A stretch of 5,675 bases of DNA from an uncultured Oscillospiraceae bacterium (GTDB lineage Bacteria > Bacillota > Clostridia > Oscillospirales > Acutalibacteraceae), in assembly GCA_900552605.1 (NCBI GenBank), contig USAR01000106.1, positions 1 through 5,675 on the forward strand, in the 5' to 3' direction. A program made the position numbers and the translations under genes. The notes below the pieces were generated by a model that worked only from the letters and a program-made list of their open reading frames with translations, ran no database searches and was not told the DNA's origin. Below, in pieces: positions 1-5,675 of the stretch (position 1 is the stretch's first letter; the number at the start of each line of letters is the position of its first letter).

Positions 1-1874
1 ACCCTAATGCGCCGCTCATTCCGGACGATCCCGATTTGCCGGGCATCGATGACCCCGACATTTATGAACCGGATGTCGATGACATTGATTTTGACGACAG
101 CTACGTTTCGCCGATTAAAGTTTACGGCAGTGCAGTAAAAAAAGGAAGCACGATAAGAAATATTGATATTAAAACCGATAAGGTCGTCCACAAAGATTGG
201 CTTTCAACGGGCGGAAATATATTCCCCGGGCTTATGTCGGAAACAGGCATGGAATTCACCGGTATGAATTGGTCGCTTTTTGAAATTGAAAGAAAGCGTT
301 TTACATCGGCAAAGCCGAGACTTAACAGAATGTTTTTGCCGGTTGATTATATGATTACAAACGAGAGCACATCCGCCAATCCAAACAAAGACCAAAAGAA
401 TTGGGAAAACGGAATATATGATTTCAACAGCGACAGAATGAAAGCTGTTTACGAGTATGTTGAAATGGTGGAAAACTATGGCGGAGATATACTGCTTGAT
501 TACGGTTGGAAGGTTGACAAACGCCTTGAAAGCTGGTTCAGCTTAAGTGATACCAACCCCTCCGGCTCTGCTCCTGCCGATCTTAAATCATTTTCTAAAG
601 CTTGTGCTGCGGCTGTTAAGCAGCTTAAAGTAGTTAAGGGCTACAACAATATAAAATATCTTTCGTTCTTTAACGAAATGGGACACACGGGGCACGATTT
701 TGATACCTTGGGAGACAGAAAGGTTTATTATCTTTCAATGCTCAAAATGATTAAGAACGACCTTCGTAAAGAGAATTTGTTCGACAATATTAAAATATGG
801 GTTGCCGAGGACGGAGTTTACAGCGGAACGGCACAGTATTTTCAAAAGAATTGGGACAATAATCTTTCCGGATATTGTTTCCACCACTATCCGCATGATA
901 ATTCATCAGGTGAAGGATTTTATACATATATGCACAGTGTCGGCGAGTTACTAAAAGGCACTTTCAAAAAGCCTGTTTATATCACAGAATATGCAACGGG
1001 TGTATATGATGAAATTCTTAACGGCTATCTCAAAAATGATGATATAAAAGCAGGCTACCGTCCGTGGAATTGGGAGGATACAACCGCCTCGTTTTATATT
1101 GCTTGTGCCAACTCCGGTATTTCCGGCGGCAGCCGTTGGGGATATTCAACCGACTTTTTTACTTCAATAAATGTCGTAGGTTTCCAAAACTCAGATTTCA
1201 GAAACCATTGGGACAAAACAACAAGTGTTGATAGCATCAATAACGGACTAAAGTTCAGCTATTATCAGGAAGCTTTGTTGACAAACTATGTACCTCAGCA
1301 CAGTGGTGTTTTACAGACCGATTGGCAGGGTGATGATATTCGTGTTTCATCGTTCAGACTGCCTGACGGCAACATAACCGTTGTTGTTGAGGTAAAAGAA
1401 GGCACGACAGAAAAAACACTCAATCTGAACTTTGATAAAAACCTTAATAAAACAATTTACAGAATGTCGTTCGATTTTTCTGTTTCAAGAAACGGTAATG
1501 CGACTGTACCTCCTTGCGACAAGGTTTTTGCCAATGCTGAAAATACTGTCAGCGATACTGTTAATAAAGACTACGGAATGTATGTTTACACAACAATGAA
1601 ACCTATTAAGCAGATAGAGCTTAACAGTGTTGCCGTAAAAGCCGCGAAAGGCGATACAGTTAATTTTGCGGCATCGCTTGTTGATTGCAGTACAGCCGAT
1701 GAAGTTGAGTGGAGCATTTGTGCCGCAACAAATAACGCCTCAAAAGGAACGATCGACCAAAACGGTGTTTACCGCGTTTCGGATAATGCCAAAAGCGGAG
1801 ATACTGTTGCCGTGAGAGCACAGCTTAAGTCGGATGGTAAGATATTTAACAGCGCGGTTATAGTTGTAGAATAA
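1..1874 (+). CDS. Putative secreted clan GH-A glycoside hydrolase with C-terminal Ig-like domain (5' partial)
   Basis: The frame is open from the first full codon (position 3) to the TAA at 1872-1874, so the true start and any signal peptide lie upstream. An acidic linker (21-101) is followed by a region resembling a TIM-barrel glycosidase (about 180-1280). A Phe-Phe-Asn-Glu-Met-Gly stretch, Glu at 675-677, fits the acid/base at the end of strand 4. His-His-Tyr-Pro-His (882-896) fits the His-x-Tyr position near strand 6. Tyr-Ile-Thr-Glu-Tyr, Glu at 987-989, fits the strand 7 nucleophile. These spacings are typical of clan GH-A retaining enzymes such as GH5, GH30 and GH39. I cannot assign the family or substrate. 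A small beta-rich region follows (about 1290-1600), then an Ig-like (BIG2-type) domain from about 1608. No dockerin, LPXTG motif or C-terminal membrane anchor is present. The next gene follows after 21 bases with no terminator, suggesting an operon. Clan-level call fairly sure; family open. Confidence 0.8.
   Translation, partial: PNAPLIPDDPDLPGIDDPDIYEPDVDDIDFDDSYVSPIKVYGSAVKKGSTIRNIDIKTDKVVHKDWLSTGGNIFPGLMSETGMEFTGMNWSLFEIERKRFTSAKPRLNRMFLPVDYMITNESTSANPNKDQKNWENGIYDFNSDRMKAVYEYVEMVENYGGDILLDYGWKVDKRLESWFSLSDTNPSGSAPADLKSFSKACAAAVKQLKVVKGYNNIKYLSFFNEMGHTGHDFDTLGDRKVYYLSMLKMIKNDLRKENLFDNIKIWVAEDGVYSGTAQYFQKNWDNNLSGYCFHHYPHDNSSGEGFYTYMHSVGELLKGTFKKPVYITEYATGVYDEILNGYLKNDDIKAGYRPWNWEDTTASFYIACANSGISGGSRWGYSTDFFTSINVVGFQNSDFRNHWDKTTSVDSINNGLKFSYYQEALLTNYVPQHSGVLQTDWQGDDIRVSSFRLPDGNITVVVEVKEGTTEKTLNLNFDKNLNKTIYRMSFDFSVSRNGNATVPPCDKVFANAENTVSDTVNKDYGMYVYTTMKPIKQIELNSVAVKAAKGDTVNFAASLVDCSTADEVEWSICAATNNASKGTIDQNGVYRVSDNAKSGDTVAVRAQLKSDGKIFNSAVIVVE
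21..101 (+). other. Asp/Pro-rich interdomain linker (coding)
   Basis: Within the first gene, 27 codons encode 12 Asp plus Pro, Ile and other residues in irregular Pro-Asp-Asp and Asp-Asp units. Such low-complexity acidic stretches usually join separate domains of extracellular enzymes. Its place at the very start of the visible sequence implies at least a signal peptide, and possibly another domain, upstream of the window. Confidence 0.6.
1608..1871 (+). other. Bacterial Ig-like (BIG2-type) domain of the first gene
   Basis: The last ~88 residues of the glycosidase show the usual pattern of a bacterial Ig-like domain: an opening Ile-Glu-Leu strand, Lys-Gly-Asp-Thr-Val, a Val-Glu-Trp-Ser strand, Gly-Thr-Ile-Asp followed by Asn-Gly-Val-Tyr, and a closing Ala-Val-Ile-Val-Val strand at the stop codon. 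Such domains normally act as spacers or adhesion modules in secreted and surface proteins. The assignment rests on pattern only. Confidence 0.6.
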
Positions 1875-1882
1875 TAACAGCC

Positions 1883-1888
1883 GGGAGA
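1883..1888 (+). promoter_or_regulatory. Ribosome binding site deciding the start of the second gene
   Basis: GGGAGA lies between the stop of the glycosidase (1872-1874) and three in-frame ATG codons (1890, 1896, 1908). It leaves one base before ATG 1890, which is too close, and seven before ATG 1896, which is near ideal. ATG 1908 is 19 bases away. The start at 1896 is therefore preferred. No promoter or terminator fits in the 21-base gap, so the two genes probably share a transcript. Confidence 0.7.
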
Positions 1889-1895
1889 AATGAGA

Positions 1896-2000
1896 ATGAG
1901 TATTTTTATGAAAAGATTAAAAAGTGCGGTGTCGCTGGTTCTTGCGGCAATTCTGACTTTCGGCACGGCGGGAGCATTGTCTTTCGGCAGTGTTTTTGCC
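1896..2000 (+). other. Signal peptide of the second gene
   Basis: The first ~35 residues have a basic n-region (Lys-Arg-Leu-Lys), a hydrophobic stretch of about 20 residues rich in Val, Leu, Ala and Gly, and a Ser-Val-Phe-Ala end that fits signal peptidase I cleavage. There is no lipobox Cys, so a Sec-exported, non-lipoprotein product is inferred. Confidence 0.8.
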
Positions 2001-3479
2001 GGCAGCAGCTTTACCATAGCTTATAACGGCGGTGTGACTGCCGGCTATGAAAACGATTATTTTTCATTGCCTGACGGCGGCAATGTCTGGAAGGTCATCA
2101 ATTTTAAAAAAGACAATTTGCTAACGGATTCAGATGTGGTTTATAATACTGTTTATGATAACGGCGGCTGCAATCCGGGAACGTATATAGATAGCAATAC
2201 CGGGGAAGTATATCAGAACATTTCCGGTAAAGGCGAGTATGGCTATGAAAACGGTATTACAAAGTTTGTTAAGTACGGCTGTTCACAGGAAGGCAACCTA
2301 TATTGGGTTGACACATTCGGCAACGGTAACAGTGTGGAGCTGATATTTAAGCTTAAGTCATACGCTGTTCCGAGTGCGTTTGCAATGCTCAACCGCACCG
2401 AAAAAGAGTTTCAGGCCGCATATTATGAGCTGTATGCCGGAAAGGAAGCCGGTGACGTTTATAAAGAAAGCAATAAAGTTGCGGTTTACGATTATTCCTC
2501 GGAATGTTCAAAGACCTCTGTTGCCGAGCTCACAAACCGCCAGCTTAATGTTATAACATTCCAAAACGCAACAGAGATGCGTTATTTGAGGATGAGAATC
2601 AAATATCCCGAGCCTCTTAAAAGCAATTCGACCGGTTTGAGCTTCCGTGCCGAAAGGATTATGCTTTTCGGTGATAAAACGCAAACAGCGGTCAATGATG
2701 ACAAAAACGTTGTCAGCGATAATATACCCTCACTTCCGCAAAAGGATATTATGCATTCGGTTGATGTATTCTCCAACACAAAGCTGTACTCAGGGGAAAA
2801 TCTTGAGGACGGAAACATAAATTCCGAAGCAAGCACAGACCTGCGCTTTGCCGAGCTTGCGGACGGTATTGCAAAGTATTACGACGACGACAGCAAGAGC
2901 TTTACTTTGGGTTATGACCTCGGCGCTAAAAAGAAAATTACTCAAATTGCGCTTTTTAACCATATGATATTGCCGCTGAGAACTTATAAATATGTGTTGT
3001 ATGCGGCGGACAACAAAGATGCTTTGTTTAAGCCGGATAATAAGATCAAGTCTCATGTAAATGAAATCGGCGCGCTTCGTCAAATTTTCTCTTTTGATGA
3101 GGGCGAGATCGCAGCAAGATTCGTCGGCATTAAAGTACTTTTCCCGACGTTCGGCAAGGACGATTATGATATTACAAAGCTTAAAGCCGGTGCCGATAAC
3201 AACGTTTATCCGCGCATAACCGAGTTCAGGGTATATGGTGAAGCTGCTCCGAGAGTGCCAAAATTCTATAACGGCGCTTCACTTAAATATGACGGACCGC
3301 TTCAGAACGGTTATTTAGGGCTCTTTTCCGTTGATTCCGGCAAGATAGTTTCCGATAAAAAGAATATGAGATTATCTCCATTGATGAAAACGGAAACAAC
3401 CGCACTATCAACTCCGAGAACCTTGACAAGATGTATGACGGCAACGCAGATACCAACGCTGATTTTTACAGCGGCGTAG
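1896..3479 (+). CDS. Secreted discoidin-like multi-module protein, N-terminal part (gene broken by frameshift)
   Basis: ATG 1896 is chosen because GGGAGA sits seven bases upstream; ATG 1890 would add two residues. The product starts with a signal peptide: Lys/Arg n-region, a Leu/Val/Ala core and a likely signal peptidase site after Val-Phe-Ala, so the mature protein starts near the Gly codon at 2001. Two beta-sandwich modules resembling F5/8 type C (discoidin, CBM32-like) domains follow, at 2001-2681 and 2751-3242. The second shows Leu-Glu-Asp-Gly-Asn, a Tyr-Asp-Leu-Gly strand and a closing Arg-Val-Tyr-Gly strand. Family members usually bind glycans or cell surfaces; the ligand here is unknown. 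A third module begins near 3258 but the frame is lost at the A run 3357-3361. The last ~39 codons to the TAG at 3477-3479 are rich in Thr and Arg, unlike the rest, and look out of frame. The real gene continues in the entry starting at 3359. Confidence 0.75.
   Translation: MSIFMKRLKSAVSLVLAAILTFGTAGALSFGSVFAGSSFTIAYNGGVTAGYENDYFSLPDGGNVWKVINFKKDNLLTDSDVVYNTVYDNGGCNPGTYIDSNTGEVYQNISGKGEYGYENGITKFVKYGCSQEGNLYWVDTFGNGNSVELIFKLKSYAVPSAFAMLNRTEKEFQAAYYELYAGKEAGDVYKESNKVAVYDYSSECSKTSVAELTNRQLNVITFQNATEMRYLRMRIKYPEPLKSNSTGLSFRAERIMLFGDKTQTAVNDDKNVVSDNIPSLPQKDIMHSVDVFSNTKLYSGENLEDGNINSEASTDLRFAELADGIAKYYDDDSKSFTLGYDLGAKKKITQIALFNHMILPLRTYKYVLYAADNKDALFKPDNKIKSHVNEIGALRQIFSFDEGEIAARFVGIKVLFPTFGKDDYDITKLKAGADNNVYPRITEFRVYGEAAPRVPKFYNGASLKYDGPLQNGYLGLFSVDSGKIVSDKKNMRLSPLMKTETTALSTPRTLTRCMTATQIPTLIFTAA
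2001..3242 (+). repeat. First A-B pair of discoidin-like modules (modules 1 and 2)
   Basis: Module 1 (type A) carries an Asn-Arg-x-Glu stretch at 2391 and Arg-Gln-Leu-Asn-Val-Ile at 2538-2555, and ends in Phe-Gly-Asp-Lys-Thr. Module 2 (type B) carries Gln-Ile-Phe-Ser-Phe at 3081-3095 and ends in Asn-Asn-Val-Tyr-Pro-Arg-Ile-Thr-Glu-Phe at 3198-3227. The same marks return in the same order in modules 3 and 4. The repeat is visible at protein level; the DNA has diverged. Confidence 0.65.
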
Positions 3480-4402
3480 GCTGCACATTTACATATTCCC
3501 TTGAAGAAGAATATACGCTTGACACTCTTTCTGTAATAAACAGAGCCGAGCATAATTTACAAACTGCGTCGTACGCAGTATATGCCGCAGAAACCTACTC
3601 AAAGCTTGCGGAACCCGAAGCGTATATGGGGACCTATGAATACGATCCGTCGATTACCGATCACAGGCTTAATGTCATCGATCTCGGCGGCAAAAAAAGC
3701 GTGCGGTTTTTAAGAATTGACTTCCTCAGTGCAAATGCCCAGTACGATAAAGGCTTCCGTATCAATGAGGTGTTGCTGTACGGAACGAAAACAGGGGAAA
3801 AAGACCCATATGCCCTTATCGAGGATAATAAAACAGATGTTCCGAAATATGAAAATCAGCTTGTTTATCGCAGCACAAGCTTTAAAGAGCTTAGATTGGA
3901 AAATACTACGGAAAATACCGTGGGCACACTTTTCGGAATACAGTATCTTAATGACGGTAAGGCGGAAAACGACGGTGAATTCAGTGTTCCGAACCGTTTT
4001 GCAGAGTGGAAGGATAATAAGGCGATTTATTATACCGACGGCACTCGTGCATACGTTAAGATTATCTATGATTTCGGCAGCGAGGCTGACATCAGCAAGA
4101 TTTTGCTTGTTCATCATCAAACAAAAGCAATAAGAACGGGCAGTTATGAGCTTTATGTCGGTAACAATGCCACAACGTTGTTTGATGAAGAAAACAAGGT
4201 TGCGGCATACAGCAATGCTGTATCACTTCAGCGACAGATTTTCTCTTTCGGCGGCACAAAATCGGCAAAAGGAAGATATGCGGCACTTAAAATTCTTGAC
4301 CCCGTTTTTGACCACGGAACAGAGCGGGTAACTACTGTTGACAGCGATCCTGCCAACAACAATATTTATCCGCGACTGCTTGAATTCAGTGTATTCGGAA
4401 AG
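3258..4402 (+). repeat. Second A-B pair of discoidin-like modules (modules 3 and 4)
   Basis: Module 3 repeats type A marks: Asn-Arg-Ala-Glu from 3539 and Arg-Leu-Asn-Val-Ile at 3665-3679, ending in Tyr-Gly-Thr-Lys-Thr. Module 4 repeats type B marks: Gln-Ile-Phe-Ser-Phe at 4235-4249 and Asn-Asn-Ile-Tyr-Pro-Arg-Leu-Leu-Glu-Phe at 4358-4387. The frameshift at 3357-3361 falls inside module 3. Confidence 0.65.
3357..3361 (+). other. Frameshift site in a five-A run
   Basis: Upstream codons run in the frame of 1896 as Val-Ser-Asp-Lys. Module-like sequence resumes in the frame starting at 3359 as Lys-Glu-Tyr-Glu-Ile-Ile-Ser. Adding one A to the run gives an uninterrupted reading, so a single A has been lost, either in the genome or in the read or assembly. 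Decoding AAA-AAG and slipping back one base would give the same protein, but the preceding base is T, so the classical heptamer is incomplete, and only a weak 4-bp hairpin (3368-3378) lies downstream. Confidence 0.8.
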
Positions 4403-5675
4403 TATACCGACCAAAATTATCTTAATCAACCCGATGTTGAGGCAATTTGGGAAAAGGGAACAGGTAAGCCTGAATTCAGCAATAAGGATGTTGCGGCTCT
4501 CGGCAAGAGTCTTATTGCCGGCAAAAAATGTGATGCTAAGCTCAACGGAGTAACCAATCAAACGGTTATTGATTTAAGTGAGCCGTTGACTGACGGTAAG
4601 GTTGAAGGTGTCAAGCAAAGCTACGGCGGAATTTCAAAGCATACCGACTTGCAGGTTCCTAAAGTGAGCGATGGCAGCGAGGTTCTTGATATTATATATC
4701 AACTTGATGACGGCGAAACACCGTATGACCTCAGCAAGTTTCTCTTCCTGGGAATAGGCGACTGCAGCGAGAGTTATATAACGGGTGAATATGAAGTTTA
4801 TGCCGCAGTGGATTACGATGAGCTTTTTAATCCGGAAAGCAGAGTATTCGCATACAACTGCGAGAACGACGGCTTGGCAAGAGGACACATTTTAACCTTT
4901 AAAACAGGACACCTGCCGCGTGCTTGTTACGTTGCGGTACGTATTATAAAGCCTGTTAACGGTGCCGTTGAGTGGGTTTATGCACGCGTTTCGGAAATTG
5001 CAGTGTATGGTAAAAAAGCAAATATACCCGAAACTCCGGTTAACCTTGCAAGCAATATGCCGCTTAATGCGTATTATAGCGATAAATCAGGCAAATTAAC
5101 AGAGCTTTCAAGCTCGGAATTAACAGCAAGCAAGGCTTCCACCCTTACAAACGGTAATAAATCCGACAGTGTATCCTTTAAGCCGAACGGTAAACAGCTG
5201 CAGCTTGTTTACAATCTTTGCGGTGATATGGAAATCACATCGATTAAGGTTAACGGCAAAAAGATTAGTAAATATAAGATTTTTGCATCGCTCGACCTTA
5301 ACAAAACATACAATGACAGTTCGCTGGTCTTCACTTCGAAAAATGCACAAAGCGGTGGAATAACCTTCAAAAAACCAACCGCAATGCGCTATGTTAGAAT
5401 AGTTTTCGACTACTCAAACAGTATAGAGCTCAGCGAAATTGAAATTATCGGTTCGGATAGGCAGCAGCTTAAATACAAAAACCTTGCAACCACCATAAGA
5501 AAGCAGGATATCAACTTTTTCAATAAAAAGTACAACGATAACTCCATAACTTTCTTAACTCTTACCGACGAGCAGGCAAACGGTCTTGTTGATCGCGATA
5601 AAACCACAAGCTGCACGGTTTGGGGCGGTCTTGACGGACAGTCGAGCTTCAATATTTTAATGAAGTTTACCGACC
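3359..5675 (+). CDS. Continuation of the discoidin-like multi-module protein in the -1 frame (partial at both ends)
   Basis: This frame is open for about 772 codons to the window edge. It is preceded directly by TAA at 3356-3358, and its first ATG is at 3431 with no convincing ribosome binding site and no signal peptide, so it is not an independent gene. It completes module 3 (to about 3793) and encodes module 4 (about 3839-4402), module 5 (about 4475-5014), module 6 (about 5042-5452) and the start of module 7 (from about 5462). Each complete module has a central Tyr-x-(Leu/Val/Ile)-(Tyr/Phe)-(Ala/Val) strand, an Arg-rich late strand and a closing Glu-(Phe/Ile/Val)-x-(Val/Leu/Ile)-(Tyr/Phe/Ile)-Gly strand, as in discoidin/F5-8C folds. 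Joined to the upstream part by one restored base, the protein has at least about 1,260 residues. No catalytic domain, anchor or dockerin is visible; the C-terminus lies outside the window. Confidence 0.75.
4475..5675 (+). repeat. Further discoidin-like modules 5, 6 and start of 7
   Basis: Module 5 (to about 5014) keeps the Tyr-Glu-Val-Tyr-Ala-Ala strand and ends in Glu-Ile-Ala-Val-Tyr-Gly, nearest to type B. Module 6 (about 5042-5452) is more diverged, with Tyr-Lys-Ile-Phe-Ala-Ser, then Met-Arg-Tyr-Val-Arg-Ile, and ends in Glu-Ile-Ile-Gly. Module 7 begins near 5462 with a Leu-Val-Asp-Arg-Asp-Lys-Thr-Thr stretch like the early F5/8C Asp-Gly loop, and is cut by the window end. Module borders are approximate. 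Confidence 0.5.

Noticed and set aside
36..38. TTG as the start codon of the first gene
   Set aside because: The frame is open to the window edge, the codon lies inside an Asp/Pro linker, and there is no ribosome binding site or signal peptide after it. The gene is 5' partial.
1875..1895. Terminator or promoter between the two genes
   Set aside because: Only 21 bases with a ribosome binding site; no inverted repeat, T-run or -35/-10 pair fits.
3356..3378. Programmed -1 ribosomal frameshifting at T-AAA-AAG
   Set aside because: The heptamer is incomplete (T instead of A first), there is no clear Shine-Dalgarno-like stimulator upstream, and the downstream hairpin is only about 4 bp. A structural repeat protein is also not a usual host for it. 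A lost A is simpler, though not excluded by sequence alone.
3692..3698. Seven-A run as a second frameshift site
   Set aside because: The discoidin-like reading continues in the same frame on both sides (Gly-Gly-Lys-Lys-Ser-Val-Arg), so no shift is needed.
3710..4120. 136-codon minus-strand ORF, and other minus-strand ORFs of 60-112 codons
   Set aside because: All lie opposite the + strand coding frames, lack convincing ribosome binding sites, and give Cys/Ile/Phe-rich products typical of antisense translation.
3717..4133. 138-codon + strand ORF in the old frame after the frameshift
   Set aside because: It overlaps modules 3 and 4 in another frame, and its product is rich in Met, Ser, Lys and Arg with no recognisable fold. 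It is a shadow.
3431..5675. Independent gene starting at ATG 3431
   Set aside because: No good ribosome binding site or signal peptide, the start falls inside module 3, and homologous sequence extends upstream of it to 3359.
1..5675. CRISPR array, tRNA, insertion sequence or riboswitch
   Set aside because: Nearly every base is inside coding frames; no regularly spaced identical repeats, cloverleaf, transposase or terminal inverted repeats were seen.

Overview
The window holds two large genes, both on the + strand and probably co-transcribed. Both are cut off by the window edges. Nothing on the minus strand looks like a gene. The sequence suggests a glycan-degrading Clostridia-type Bacillota, perhaps a Ruminococcus/Oscillospiraceae relative from a gut or rumen. 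The grounds are moderate GC, a GGGAG ribosome binding site, a Gram-positive-style signal peptide, and a secreted glycosidase with an Ig-like tail. This taxonomic guess is an inference and not firm.

Layout. (1) Positions 1-1874 are the 3' part of a gene whose start lies upstream. It encodes an Asp/Pro-rich linker, a clan GH-A-like (TIM-barrel) glycoside hydrolase domain with a recognisable Asn-Glu acid/base and a later Glu nucleophile, a short beta domain and a C-terminal bacterial Ig-like domain. (2) After a 21-base gap carrying a ribosome binding site, a second gene starts at about 1896 and runs off the window at 5675. It encodes a secreted protein made of consecutive discoidin/F5-8C-like (CBM32-like) beta-sandwich modules. 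Six are essentially complete and a seventh is cut by the edge. Modules 1 and 3 resemble each other, as do modules 2 and 4, so an A-B pair appears to have been duplicated.

The main oddity is a break in the second gene. At a five-A run (3357-3361) the coding frame moves by -1. Read as given, the protein ends at 3479 after an unrelated tail of about 39 residues. In the other frame the homologous sequence continues without a stop from 3359 to the end. Restoring one A joins the parts into a polypeptide of at least about 1,260 residues. A sequencing error or a real one-base deletion is the simplest explanation.

Together the pair looks like a glycan-attack unit: an extracellular glycosidase, and a large secreted non-catalytic (as far as visible) protein with many potential carbohydrate- or surface-binding modules. 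The substrate cannot be read from the sequence.
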